DNA of 64,000 nucleotides from Scleroderma bovista (taxonomy: Eukaryota > Basidiomycota > Agaricomycetes > Boletales > Sclerodermataceae), in the NCBI GenBank assembly GCA_037178675.1, contig JAYMGJ010000127.1:104522-168521 (forward strand), in the 5' to 3' direction. The position numbers and the translations under genes are program-made. Position 1 is the stretch's first letter. The number at the start of each line of letters is the position of its first letter. Of this stretch, positions 1-12,300 are shown one piece after another. The notes below the pieces were generated by a model. That model worked only from the letters and a program-made list of their open reading frames with translations, searched no databases and was not told the origin of the DNA.

Positions 1-1842
1 GAGTGAATCTAGGAGTCGAGCTGTGAAAGAGGACACAACTGACGCAGATGTTTGAGTGGAAGGTGGAGGAGCTGAGGCTGAAACAAAATCTACTCAATGA
101 CGAGAGGAGGGGGAGGGTAGAGATTGGCAAACCAGGTGAGGCTACTTGAAAGGCTGTTCAATGATGCGTCCACACATACCGCTGCTCCTCTATCTCCCGC
201 ACAAGCAAACAGCAGCCGCCGAAACTGCAAGAATCAGCAAACAAGACACGCATCTTACATCCATGGCTGGGAACTATGGGAATTCGTGAACTAATACTCA
301 TAAATGCAGTCATTAACTCACAGTAATACTCAATAATTGATACAACCGCCAACGTACGGCAATATACTGGTGTAGATCCAATGATACCCGCAAGCACATC
401 GTATTATTGCAACCTCACCTATAGTCGTGTAAAATTCGCGCTATGCGGCAGTTGCACCTGATGGAGGAAGTTGAGTGGTAGCTAGGAATGCAGACCAGTT
501 TCCTGTCCTGGACACGCTCTCCCTTTAGCATGGGACATTGAGAAGTCATTGTCGCAATTGACCATTCACAAAATGTGCTTGATCCGGTTTCAAGCCTGCG
601 ATGGCCACAGAGGTCCGAAACTCGGATGTACCGGGCTGCTTATATGGAGCGATTACGACGAGCCAACTCTCAATCCCATAGCACTGCCCAGACATCGCAC
701 ATGTCTGCTACGACATCCATCAATGTGTCGTACACCCTGGGAGGGGCGGTCGCAAATAGGCACCACCGAAGAACAGGAAACTGGCCACACTGTGATACAT
801 GCAGATGGGAGCATGCGTTGAATTATCTTCAAGTTGAGATCTAGTTCACCGCGATGCTACACGTCAGGCAATGCTTGTTGCAACAACGGAGACAACCCCG
901 TGTAAGCGTCGCCTTGGCGTTTGGTGACGGTCCACAGTTGACATCGGTCGCCGACAACAACACTTCCGTGATCATCGCGAACAGATTGACGATCCAGGGT
1001 GCTGCCATTGGGCACAACGAGTTTCTGGAAGTAGTAAGCCCTGCGGTATGTTGCATTTCTCACAGCATGGCACGGAACGAGACGACAAGTACTCACTGTC
1101 CGTACATTATTAACTATGACCCTAGGAAGGACAAGGCCCCACTGTTCGCAATCGTGTACCAGCCGTTATCAAGTACACATATATTGAGCACCGTGTCGAG
1201 AACAGTGAAAAGTGTGTTGACTCTGGGAAGTGTCTGATAAAGCAATCATCCTTGCATCGTGTAGGCGGTTCGACGTTGGCTGGAGCCTCCAACCGCATGA
1301 GCACACCACTGAACTACTTCAACAATGAAATCATGTTTGCATGGAATGCCTTCTGGTGTGTTCCTCGCGTTTCAGATCATAGTAGCATCAATTGCGTTCA
1401 TGAAAGCGGGGTCTGACAGTGCCATTCAAGTTACACCCGGTCCAAATTGCATTTCGAAATTCATTCAGTGGAGTTGTCCATAGCTATAACTGCAATTTGA
1501 GATCCCTAATGTTTCGGGGTAAACTTTGGGAGCATTCAGCCCTATTCAGCCGTAAATTCACATCGATTATCTCATCAGACCACGTCACTGCACCATAAAG
1601 TCCAGATTTCACTCAGTGGAACTGCTCAGCAGAGCTCCGTTCGACTTGATATAAAGCTTTCTAGTGATACGATTTCACAGCAAACCAATTTCTGCGAGAA
1701 TGGCTCCCGGACGGCACTTGAGCAAGTTTTGATGGCTCTGCCATTCAGGAACTCTGGGCAGCGTGCTTCAGGTTCCAACGAAGCGGGTGAGTAGTAGCTG
1801 GGTCTAGTCACCACGACTGTATGTTCATTATTCAAAGACATA
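1..1842. other. No supported gene; possible coding remnant on minus strand
   Basis: I see no gene with a convincing structure here. On the minus strand, 1096-857 has an open stretch reading VVVGDRCQLWTVTKRQGDAY followed by TGLSPLLQQALPDV and a stop. It looks like the C-terminus of a degraded protein-coding repeat, but I cannot assign a family. The last part of the interval, before 1843, probably holds the unresolved 5' exon(s) of the GTPase gene, because the reading frame at 1843 has no in-frame ATG just upstream. Confidence 0.3.
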
Positions 1843-3083
1843 GTGGCAGACGTTCTGGATCCTGCGAAAGTCCAAAGACACTTCGACCGCATTGGCCACT
1901 TCAGGATCCTTGTCCTTGGCAGGTCAAATGCAGGTAAAACAACACTCTTGCAGCGTGTTTGCAATACAACAGAGCTCCCGGGGATCTTCAATGCCAAAGG
2001 TGAAAAGGTCAACTACCTCATCCTGCCACAGCACATGTTCCTTCAAGGTACTGATGCATGACATTTCGCAGATTGATGCTGCGATTGTGCAGGGGTCATT
2101 AGAGGCGAGCTACCCTACTAGGAGCTTGTTCAGTGACATGAACTAGACTAACTCCATTCAGAGGGGATATCATAACATTGAAGATGAACTGATTTTCCGA
2201 AGCAACCCAGGTTTGGTATTTCATGACTCACGAGGATTCGAGACTGGATCTGTGAAGGAGCTGAACTTGATGAAGGACTTTGTCACTGATCGAGCATGCA
2301 CATTGAAGTTGGAAAAGCGTATCCATGCCATCTGGTGGGATCACAACTGCAGTTGTGATATATCATATAAACTTGATGGTGAACTAGGTTTTGCATCTCA
2401 ATGGCTGATTATGAGAGGCCAATCTTGGCTGCAGAAGAGAAGTTCTTCAATGAATGCAATACAGGAAATGGTAGGCTACCTCATTATTTGGAGTGGTACC
2501 ACTATGATTCTGATATGATTATTGGGGAGTACCTGTGATTGTTGTGTTGACAAAGGGTGATGCCTTAAGGTTGCCTGCTCTCAACAAAATCATGAGACAA
2601 GAGGGTTTGACAATGAGAGAAGCAAAGCCAAGGGTTGAAGAGTTTTCAGCAGAGATGTTAAGTGAACTGTGGGCAAGAATTGAAAGCCAGTTGAGTGGCT
2701 GCAATTATCCTCCAAAGGCCTATTTGTCAACAGCCAGTGAGTCATGGATTGACTCCATATTATGTTGATACTAATATGGACATGTCAATGTAGATATGAA
2801 TCAAGAGGGTGCTGATTGTGGTTCGCTCCTAAGATGCACAACAGATGCTCTTGATAAGGTGGAACTGCAAAAGCTAGTAATTTCAACTCAGCAAGCCAAC
2901 ATCATTCTTAATATTGAATACTCAGTCAAGCAGTGAGTGAGACTGACATATCATAATGTGCTGACATTGATACTGTGCAGAGCACTGTTATACTATGTGG
3001 TGCAAAACAAATTTGACAAGAAACTCATTGAAAGGGACATGATAAGCTGGATGCCATCTAAGGTTGGGCAAACATTTACCTTG
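1843..3083 (+). CDS. Fungal G-domain (P-loop GTPase) protein, N-terminal exons
   Basis: Seven exons join in frame: 1843-2007, 2072-2104, 2162-2334, 2388-2470, 2530-2736, 2794-2932 and 2981-3083. The product has the G1/Walker A motif GRSNAGKTT, the G3 motif HDSRGFE and the G4 motif VVLTKGD (TKxD). This matches the family of hypothetical G-domain proteins common in agaricomycetes, whose members bind and presumably hydrolyse GTP; their cellular role is unknown. Introns are 48-64 nt. The intron 2105-2161 has a GC donor (GAG|GCGAGC), the others GT. The first visible codon is GTG in VADVLDPAKV, so a true start probably lies in an upstream exon I could not place. Exon 7 ends in phase 0 (FTL|) and leads straight into the single-codon exon array; the C-terminal exons lie beyond the 20-kb insertion, at 25825-26185. 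Confidence 0.85.
2105..2161 (+). other. GC-AG intron in the GTPase gene
   Basis: Joining GSLE to RGYHNIEDE needs an intron starting GCGAGC and ending TTCAG, 57 nt long. A GT-to-GC change at a former GTGAGC donor explains it. No in-frame GT donor gives the same join. Confidence 0.6.
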
Positions 3084-4455
3084 GTATGCCATCATAGAAT
3101 TGGGCTCTAACTATTATTATTGCTGGGTTGGCATGATAGTATGTGAGTAATTCCAAGTCAAATTCAGCTGGTTCCCTTCTCACTGGCCTCATCCCCACTC
3201 TGGCCTTGTTTACATGACAGTGGGTGAGTGGTTTCATGCCAGGTTCAGCTCGGTCCTCTCTCACAGTCCTCACACCTACTCTGGTCCTATTTGCTTGACA
3301 GGTAGTGAGTGATTTCATGTCAGGTCCAGCTACTAGGTCATTTCTCACTGACCTCACTCCCACTTTGGTTGTGTTGGCTTGACAGTTGGTGAGTGATTTC
3401 ATGCCAGGTCCAGCTGGGTCCTTCTCATTGTTCTCACTCCCATTCTGATCCTGTTGGCTTGAAAGGAAGTGAGTGATTTGTTGCTAGATCCAGCTGGGTC
3501 CCTTCTCACTGTGCTCACTCCCACTCTGGTTTTGTTGGCTTGATAGAGAGTGAGTGATTCCATGTCAGATACAGCTGAGTCCCTTCTTGATTCTCCTCAC
3601 TCTTTCTCTGCTTCTGTTGGCCTGACAGTTTGTGAGTAATTTCATGCCAGGTTCAGCTGAGTCCCTTCTCACTATCCTCATTTTTGTTTGCTTGACAGGA
3701 AGTGAGTGATTTCATGCCAGGTACAACTGGGTCCCTTCTGACTGTCCTCACTCCCATTCTGGTCCTGTTGGCTTGACAGGAGGTGAGTGATTTCATGTTA
3801 GGTCCAGCTAGATCCCATCTGACTATCCTCACTCACTCTCATTCTGTTGACTTGACAGAGTGTGAGTGACTCTTTCATGCAAGGTTCAGCTTGGATCCCT
3901 TTTCACTGTGCTCACTCCTACTCTAATCCTGTTGGCTTGACAGAGAGTGAGTGATTTAATGCCAGGCCTAGCCAAGTCCCTTCTCACTGTCCTCACTCTC
4001 ACTCTGATCCTGCTGGCTTCACAGGAAGTGAGTGATTCCATACCAGGGCCAGCTGAGTCCCTTCTCACTATCCTCATTTTCACTCTGGTCTTGTTGGCTT
4101 GATAGGAAGTGAGTGATTTCATGTCAGGTCCAGCTGGGTTCCTTTGACTGTCCTCATTCACACTTTGGTCCTGTTGGCTTGATAGGCAGTGAGTAATTTC
4201 ATGCCAGGTCCAACTGGGTCCCTTCTCACTGTCCTCACCCACACTCTGGTCCTGTTGGCTTAACAGTGGGTGAGTAATTTTATGCCAGGTCCAGCTACCC
4301 TTCTCATTGTCCTCATTTCCATTCTGATCCTGTTGGCTTGACAGGATGTAAGTGATTTCATGTTACATATAGCTGGGTCACTTCTCACTATTCTTCTTTC
4401 CACTGTGGCCCTGTTGGCTTGACAGGATGTGAGTGATTTGATGCCAGGCACATAG
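3084..4455 (+). repeat. Left array of intron-like units separated by single codons
   Basis: After exon 7 of the GTPase gene comes a 56-nt intron (3084-3139) with a TCTAAC branch-like site. Then 17 units follow, each made of exactly 3 nt and an intron-like repeat of 67-82 nt (mostly 75-79). Every repeat starts GTGAGT or GTAAGT and ends in AG, usually TTGGCTTGACAG. The triplets are at 3140, 3221, 3302, 3386, 3466, 3547, 3629, 3699, 3780, 3859, 3944, 4025, 4106, 4186, 4267, 4345 and 4426. Read in the phase of exon 7 they spell YWVLERFEESREEAWDD with no stop. The last repeat is interrupted near 4455 by element 1. The array could also be seen as a plain 81-bp satellite; the unrelated flanking introns with the same spacing argue against that. 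Confidence 0.8.
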
Positions 4456-4537
4456 TTCAGTCACAAACCCCCGCAAAAGTGGGTCATCGGACGTGTACAA
4501 ATGCCTGCAAAGGTGGGTCTAGCCGACGCCGGCCGAC
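4456..4537 (+). repeat. Left terminal inverted repeat of element 1
   Basis: Starts TTCAGTCAC and contains GTGGGTCATCGGACGTGTAC and AAATGCCTGCAAAGGTGGGT. It matches the reverse complement of 24588-24669 with only a few mismatches, clustered near the outer end (CAAACCCCCGC versus CGGACCCTCGT). Confidence 0.9.
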
Positions 4538-6110
4538 ATCCGCACAACTGGGACAACCGATAATGGTAAGGTAGGGTTGGGCCGGGATGTGTAACAATGC
4601 ACATCTCAGACAGGCCGGGGCAACGGTTATAGGGGAAGACAATGTAGGCATGGGTCAGGCCGCGGGTTGCAGGAAGGCAAAGCTGGAACAGGCCGACGCA
4701 GGTATTGTATGGCGGAGTGTGCCATAAGCATGGGTCAGGCCGGGGTGGTTGGACATGTATAGATGGGACAGGCCGGTGTGAGGTTGTATAGTCAAACAAT
4801 GTAAAGCTGGGTAAGGCCGCGCTGTGGACAACTGCACGAAGGGGACCGGCCGCCGCAAGTGTTGAACGATTGAGCAATGTAGAGGGCAGTCAGGCCGAAC
4901 TATGAAGAAATGCAGAAGTAGGTCAAGCCGGCACAAGAGAAATGTAGGGATTGGTCAGGCCGGCGCATGTGTTGAATGATCAAACAATGTAAGGCAAGAT
5001 CAGGCCGTCATATGCAGAAATGTACACATGGGACCGGCCGGTGCGAGGGCTGTATAGTCAAACAACGTACAGCGGGGTCAGGCCGGCAGAAATGTTGTAT
5101 GGTAGGAAAACGTAAAGATGGGTTGGGCCGTATTGTGAAGAACTGCAACGATGGGACAGGCCGGTGTAGTTGGCATATGGTTGACCGCAGTGGTGGTGGG
5201 TCAGGCCGCGATGCAGAGACATGCAGAGGTTGGTCAGGCCGGCAGAAATGTTGTCTGGTAGGAAAACGTAAAGATGGGTTAGGCCGTATTGTGAAGAACT
5301 GCAAGGATGGGTCAGGCCGGCACAAGTCTTGTTTGGTCGAAAAATGTACATGTGGGTCAGGCCGGAGGAAGTGTTGTATGGTTGAACAACGTAGGGATTG
5401 GTCAGGCCGGCGGATGGGTTTCATGGTCAAATAACGTAAGGCTGGATCAGGCCGGCATATGCAGAAATGCGGGACAGGCCGGTGCCAGCATTGTATAGTG
5501 GACCAATGTAAGGCTGGGTCAGGCCGGCGAAATGTTGTATGATCGAACAATGGAAATGTAGGTTGGGCCGTGATGTGAAGAACTGAAAGGATAGCAGCGG
5601 CCGGCACAAGTACTGTCAGGCCGGCAAAAGGGTTGTATGGTCGAACAACGTAGGGATTGGTCAGGCCGGCGGATGGGTTGCGTGGTCAAGCGACGTAAGG
5701 CAGGGTCCGGCCGCCATTTGCAGAAATGCAAAGGTGGGACAGGCCGGCGCCAGTGTTGCATGGCGGAACAACATAGAACTGTGTCAGGCCGACAGAAATG
5801 TTGGATGGTCGAAAGATGTAAAGGTGGGTTAGGCCGTAATATACATAACTGCACTGATGGGACAGGCCGGTGTAATTGGCATATGGTTGACCACAGTAGC
5901 AGGGGGTCAGGCCGCGATGCAGAGACATGCAGAGGTGGGACAGGCCGGCCAAACTGCTGAATTTTAGAACAACGTAGGGATGGGACGGGCCGGGACTTGA
6001 TGACATGCACAGGTGGGACAGGCCGTGCGATGAAGAAGTGCAGAGGTGGGTCAGGCCGGTGCAGTGACAGGCTCCATTTGGGCAGAAGGCAGAACTATGT
6101 TCGGCCAGGG
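4538..6110 (+). repeat. Left subterminal array of element 1
   Basis: About 1.6 kb of short, diverged tandem units, each built around GG(T/A)CAGGCCG(G) with a variable spacer of roughly 40-60 bp containing phrases such as TTGTATGGT and CAACGTA. Long open frames on both strands here are products of the repeat. Clusters of this kind at transposon ends commonly serve as transposase-binding sites; that role is inferred. Confidence 0.8.
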
Positions 6111-6752
6111 ACAGCATTGTATGGTCCAATGACTGTAAGACAGGAAACTATCTTGCAAAGGTTCATTGTATTTCCACAAATGACACCACATTTATTACAA
6201 TTGTACAGACCAGTCACCTATGCTCTGTCCCTTTGGCTGCGCCCAATACCTAGATGACATTCCCTAATATGCCTTGCAATGTTATTCCATACAATAGACT
6301 TGCCACAGCCAAGCCAGGGACAGGCAGCTTTCTCACTCATCTTGTACAGCATACCATGAACCTTAAGATGGTTCCGGATGTCTGCAGAGTCTGCTTGAAG
6401 GGGTATGGGACATCCAGGGGTGATGTTGCATTAGTAGGATGCAGGGGGGATAGGGTTGGCTTGCAGAAAGCAAAGGTTAGTATGTATCCACTACTGAAAC
6501 TGAGTAACACATACAGGCCTCTGCCTCTGGAATGGTCACAAGTACAGGGTACTCAGGGGCAGGTGTGGGAGGATGGGGGTTTGTAAAAGGTGGGTCATTG
6601 ACCAAGATAGCTGACAGTGCATTAGCATTCATTACATATCTGACTGCAGCAACACATACCAGGGTCATACACAGGCTCAGTGGCAACCATATCATCAGGG
6701 AAGACAAACTGGGAAAGTTGCCCATGCAAACCAGATGATTCATGAAAATAAT
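6105..6752 (-). pseudogene. C2H2 zinc-finger gene remnant
   Basis: On the minus strand at about 6390-6230, one frame reads KVHGMLYKMSEKAACPWLGC followed by GKSIVWNNIARHIRECH. This fits a C2H2 finger (CPWLGC ... HIRECH) of the kind found in many agaricomycete hypothetical proteins. The frame meets a TAG after RSQRDRA, then continues as VTGLYNCNKCGVIC, a second CxxC pair, and runs into the left repeat array. Upstream, near 6750-6650, FPDDMVATEPVYDP is open in another frame, so the 5' part would need splicing. The stop and its place against the array suggest a broken gene. A DNA-binding role is only inferred. Confidence 0.5.
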
Positions 6753-7114
6753 CATCTAAGAATGTGAAAAGGATATCAATGAATGAATGAAACAATACCA
6801 ACCTAGGTTAAAGTCAATGGAGTCAGGCAAGGATCCATATTCAAAGCTGGCCATGGTGAATGGAGTGAAGAAAGGGAGAATTCACGCGCCAGTAGCCAGC
6901 TGAAGGTATTTATATTGCTCAATGGATGGCGAGAAAAAAGTAAAACTTGCCAACCGCAGGAGCGGTACCGGCCGGCGCAGCCACACAATTCACGTGCCTG
7001 GATGCACCTATGGCACACCTAGGGTAGCGGGCCGTACTGCCGGCGCCGGCCGGCCGCTTTTGGACATATAATTATGGACACACGGTATCTATTGGTTTAC
7101 AGTAATTACCTGGG
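6753..7114. other. Intergenic, no gene seen
   Basis: No supported gene. Several GGCCGG motifs occur at 6967-7055, resembling the core of the subterminal repeat units. Confidence 0.4.
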
Positions 7115-7843
7115 ATGGACAGGGATCCAGACCGAGAAGTGGAGCCTGCGGACACCTTAGATGAGGCAGACGGACTTGTACCCATATCAATCAAATCGGA
7201 GAGCCCAGGCGGCGGTAAAACACCGGGCGTACACCTTAGAGGGATGGGTTTGCAAGCAAATCGCACGAACCGTCCTGGAAACGGAGCGGATGCTTCGCAC
7301 GTGTCTAATACATCCGAAACGGCTGGTAGGCGTGATGGATGGCGTTAGGAGTCAAATAGACGCGTCGAGCAGGCACACAGATGTGCCAAGTGCTCAAACT
7401 GACGCGAATAAATCTGCAAAAGCACCAGAAATCGTCAGTACGCCCCAACCGACACCAAAACTGGCAGATATACCTATTGAGAACGGGCCCCAGAAGAGCC
7501 AAACATCTTCAGGGAGCGCACGGACGGGCAGACCGTTGGCAACGAGAGAAACAGCTGTAAACGGAACGGAACACGTCAAACGGGCTCAAAAACGCCAAAC
7601 TCACCGGTTCCGCATGAAATCACAATGTCCAGACCTGCTAATCGATGGAGAAGGGTTACCACAGGTGATATCAAAGTATACGCACCGCGGGACGCGCCAG
7701 TCGAGGCGCTGGAGACCATAAGTCGACGGATCGTCTTCGGGCGAGTCGAGACTGCGCGTGAGGGTACAGACGAGAGCGCCGAAGTCGAGGGAGCTGGCAG
7801 ACCGGGTGAACGTGGACGGCACAACGAGCAGCGGCAACGTTGA
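7115..7843 (+). CDS. Hypothetical disordered protein, exon structure unsure
   Basis: Three open stretches on the plus strand could be exons of one gene. The first begins MDRDPDREVEPADTLDEADG. The second, around 7380-7600, is rich in Thr, Pro, Ser and Lys. The third, around 7625-7843, contains TGDIKVYAPRDAPVEALETI and ends EQRQR-stop. The composition is charged and low in hydrophobic residues, so any product would be largely disordered. I recognise no family and could not fix the splice sites. It lies between the left array and the transposase gene of element 1. Confidence 0.3.
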
Positions 7844-8630
7844 CTCGCTTCGAGTCATCGCAGCACTGCGAGCTGGAGAGAGTCAGCGCTTGCACTACAG
7901 GCGAAGAAAAAGAATAGGAAACTTACCTGCGTCGTCAGGGCAACAAGTCCAACCCGCACAGTGTCCGTACGGGCTCGTTAAACGGTGAAGGCGAGGCATA
8001 AGACTCAATATCGATCATATTAACGTCAGCAAAGCGGAAAACAGCAGACTGACCTAGAGCGCATCAACGCCAAGCAGACATTCTGGAACCCATCGAAATG
8101 ATACTATCTGGTGCGTATACCCAGTATACTCAGGTGTCCCGACCGTACCAAGATCGAACCTATAAACGTTAGTCGAACGCCAGAAGCCGAGAAAACTCAG
8201 CCTGGACACGTCAACGCATCGCGGTCGACTTGGACACCTCGAGAGCGACACCTCGAGAGTGACTAGTAAGGTTTAGTCAACTTACCTTCGAATGTAGAAT
8301 GCAGGGGAGCCTCAGGAACCAGACGATGGAGAGTACGGATCAGTTGGAGGTGCCAACATGACAATCTACGGGCGTAATACGACTTGCCAAAGCGAGAAAC
8401 CGCGTGGAAGTCGCGCATTCACGCCTCGCCCCAAAGACAAACAAAAGTAGATTTTATTATTTATTTAGTTACTTAGAGTAGTAGTGGTTAGTAATCTCAA
8501 TGACATTCATTTGCACTCACTATTTCGAGAACCCAAAGACAAAAACCATACCTTGTATTTTCTCATTTAATTTACGTAGCTCACTACTGATTGGGTTGAG
8601 TGGGTAATCAAGACTAGGCGAAGTACTGGG
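7844..8630. other. Unresolved stretch with minus-strand splice donors
   Basis: No gene could be built. Two strong minus-strand donor sites are visible (GCAG|GTAAGT near 7924 and GAAG|GTAAGT near 8284), so a minus-strand multi-exon transcript is possible. Confidence 0.3.
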
Positions 8631-9260
8631 TGAACGTACCGCGTATGCAGGTAAGGCCGGCTATGTTCTACCCTGCGATCCAGGGGCGGCCGGTGGAAAT
8701 GAACCATACGGCTGTGTACGGCCGGCCCTCAGGAAAAGTACGCAGCGATGCGCCCGGCCGATACAGATTCGAATGTACAAGCGGTGCAGGCCGGTGACGC
8801 AGGTAAAGGACAGGCCTGTGCGCTATACTCCGGCAGTATTCGTAGCGGCCGGGAGAAAAACAAAATACAACTTTATTGCAGGAGCAGTCCCGGCCTGCGC
8901 TGTATTAGAATATATATGTTTGTAACGGAGAGGCGGCCGGACCTTGGCGGGCTACGTACGGATCCTGCCGGCCGAACAACGGGCGCTCTGTAATAACACG
9001 TGCGGCCGTGTGACGGGCATGCAGGCCGCCATGCGGGGATGAAGGCCGACAAACACCTTCTCTTGTAGACCAGCTGCGGCCGCATAGGTCCAACTAGACG
9101 TTGTCTGTAAATCTTCCACCGGCCGGATGGCGTTTTTCCACGCAAGGGAGACTGGTCCGCGACCTCGATACCACAAGTGGCAGAGACCGTCCTGGCCGGT
9201 GCAACTCAATCACGCAGAAACAGTATGGGCCGCAAAGCCAACTTGTAAACACATCATTTG
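8631..9260. repeat. Internal cluster of GGCCGG motifs in element 1
   Basis: GGCCGG or CGGCCG occurs every 30-70 bp here, as in the subterminal arrays but with less regular spacers. It lies just downstream of the transposase stop codon. It may be a displaced piece of a subterminal array. No gene is supported. Confidence 0.5.
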
Positions 9261-9326
9261 GTTCACACAACTGGCCAAACTAAGCCAAACTAACACACAT
9301 TGTTATGAAGAAAGGGGAAACACAGA

Positions 9327-12300
9327 CTAGCCAATCGCAGCCATTTTCCCTCTGAAACCCTCCTCAGCCTTCTTCACAAAATTTCCCCAAAGGGCCTGCT
9401 GCTTTGCAGCATATGCCTGATGCCCAGGCTGCGTGTTCACTGTAAACCTTCTCTCCCACTCCTTTTCCTGATGTCTGAACCATAGAGTGGTCCAGAACAT
9501 CTCGTGTTGTACCATTCTGAGTTCCTCGCTCCATCTATCATACCTTGCCTTTGCCTTCAGCCAACTGACCCTCAAAACTTTACAGATGTCACTGGACTTC
9601 CAGTCATGCCTTCACAATTGCAGACAACTCACATTCGTCATCCCATTCAGATCTGGGATCTGTATTCATCCCCCCAACCTGCCAGAACCAAGGTAGCACC
9701 TCAGATCCTTGACCAACCCTGTTCTCCTCAGTCATGTCCCGCAGAAGAACCAAATCTTCACGGGACAAAACCTGATACTTTTCCAAAATGCTGTCAGAAG
9801 CCCCCAGATTCGCCATGGCATTCCGAGCCCTTTGATAGCTGCGGACATCCCTGTTGACCTTCAATCCAATCTTTTGGATATCATTCCTTGCCCTTGTGTC
9901 AGTTCGCACTGAAGTTGAACTCCGGACATAAATCCTATACAGGACCGACTTTTCCCCCAGGTGTGTCCTAAGCCTCTGTAGCGAATCGTTAGCTTGCCCA
10001 ATTCGAAGTTGCAACTCCTCTTTAATCAAATCCTCCCAGCCTGCTGCAGGAGTGGTCTGGATCCCAATAGAGGATGGCATCCACAATCCCTGACTCTCTG
10101 GGAAAATATCACCATCCTCATCCTCCGGCTGTTCATCCTCAACTGCTGAACTTTGCCAAAAGTCCTCATCAAGACCTCCAATTTCATCGGCACAAAATTC
10201 TGGGTCATCTTGCGGGGCAAAAATGTCCTCTGCCTCCACCACATCAATAAAACGCTCGCAAGAATTGTGGAACTTCACGATTCTAGCAAGCAGTCTTTGT
10301 TGCTTCTCTGCAACAGCAGTCCTTCGTGTAGCAGATGGAGTAGTAGGCAGAAGGCGAATCTCGGACCTCAAGGCATCCCTGTCAAAATATCAGCCACTGG
10401 AAATGTAAGGTTGGTATATGAAAAATGCCCACTGCGCTTCCTCTATATTGATCCCCTCTACCAACCAAGCCACTGATCCATCCCTGCCATTGACAGATAG
10501 GCCCGACTCCGTCAACTGCAGTCTCATTTCAGCCAAGGTAGGTGCTGAAAGGATGGACAGATAAGTCAACTTTTCCCATGGTCGAGACAAGAACTGGCGG
10601 CTAACCTTTTTCCATTTTGAGTTTGTAAATATCCAGGGCATCACCCCTTTGGGATGCTGCATCATCAGCTGCTCTCTGCCACTCTTCCACTTTGTTTGGA
10701 TCCAAGGAAGCTGTAAGCTCTTCAAAAGGGCCTCTGGTCAAATTTACACCGTCACAAGCTGCTTGATATTTCTTGCATAGAGATTTGACTGCGGAATCAA
10801 GGAATTAGTTCCTGCAAATTAAAAGACAGAGAAAAATAAACCTATCCCAACCAGTTTTTTCCAGTTTGAGTCTCTCATATGATCATCATATACCTCCTGT
10901 CTATGGGCCAGGCTCATGGATCGGGCCATAGGAGAGACCTTGTTAAATGGGGCCCAGAGGGTCTCCAAAATTTCACCGTCAATATGACCAGCTCCCTGCA
11001 TGAACATGAGACTGAACCGTGCAAAACAATCCAACTTATGGGCACTGAGATGGAATTTGCCAACTGCTGGGACAATGTCCATGTCATCGGGGATCTGAAG
11101 GGCTGGACATGCTTCTACCCTCCGAGCAAACTTCACATACCACTGGCAAGCCACGTCATAAATAATGAGAGCTTTAGTGATTCCTGCGGAGTTATATGAA
11201 AGTGCTTGACAGATGGAGTAATCAATATTTTTTTGCCTAAGTTCCGGTACATCAGTATAGTTGTCTTCTGATATATAAAGGATTTTGACGCACTGCTCTC
11301 CTTTATAAAAATCCACTACAGAATGGGGCACAAAACAGCCATGCCTCGCACAGGCAGTGGCCCCTATGCCAGTGGCGCGGAGATTAGACCGATTTACATT
11401 TGCTTGATTTACAGCACGGTGGTTTTGACAAGATGATTTCTGTTTGACCCATCAAGATGAAATGGTGTTGTCCAGGTATCCAAAATACGCACTTCTTTGG
11501 TCTCATGGGCTGATGATACATGGTTCTGATAAGGGCCATCTTCAACCATATACCCTAGTCCATCTGCCAAGGCAATGTCGCATTCTGGCCTCCTCATCTT
11601 CATGTGCTGAGCTGTAAAGTTTCCATCTACCACATATCGCACAGCCACAGTATCCCTTGAATAATAATCAATGCGTCAAGCCTTTTCCAAAATATAACAA
11701 AGAACCAACTCAGTATAGACATCCTTCCAGTCACCTGGCAAGTTAATTCCTGATTGGGGGCAGGCAGGGCAAAATACAGCCAACTCCCCATGTTTAGGAT
11801 CCCTTTCTGTATCGTGACCAAAGCCAGCCCTTTTCCTGTTGGAGAGATCTCTCCACATCCGAGAGACCCTCAGCAATTCCCGATAACGATCCTAAATAAA
11901 ACCATGTAGCATAGAAGGAAAGTTTGTAGTTGAACATGCGGAGAGACTTACTGGAAGGGAGTCTGGAAAGGCGTTATTTGAGAAACGGCAGATCTTTTGA
12001 TAGAAACTCCGGGCGGAAGTTTTGCATTCCAGAGCATCAATGAGGAAATGATCCAGGACGTCGAAGGTGAATCCAGTCTGGGGCCTAATGACAGTAGATG
12101 GGAATATACGAGACCGAAGCAGCTGGAGGTGCCGGTCTTCCAGACTTGCATCATTGCACCTACACCACCTCAGACGGTGTACAAATATTCCAGTAGAGTG
12201 AACAACAGCGAATTTATCACAGAACCAGTCCCCCCCATACTCCGACATATTGTTGGAGCACGGAGCTCCATTATGACCTAGATTAAAGACATAGCCAAGA

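Noticed and set aside
857..1096. UPF1-type helicase fragment (VVVGDRCQL)
   Set aside because: Only the VVxGDxCQL word fits; the expected following LPP and helicase motifs are absent.
3076..4451. Minus-strand open frames reading MKSLTNCQANTTKVGVR-like repeats
   Set aside because: They are the reverse strand of the intron-like units; all variation follows the repeat and the plus-strand splice layout explains the sequence better.
4655..6257. Long Cys/Gly/Arg-rich or His/Pro-rich frames in the left array
   Set aside because: Frames on both strands arise from the GGCC-rich repeat unit; no start, domain or codon pattern of a gene.
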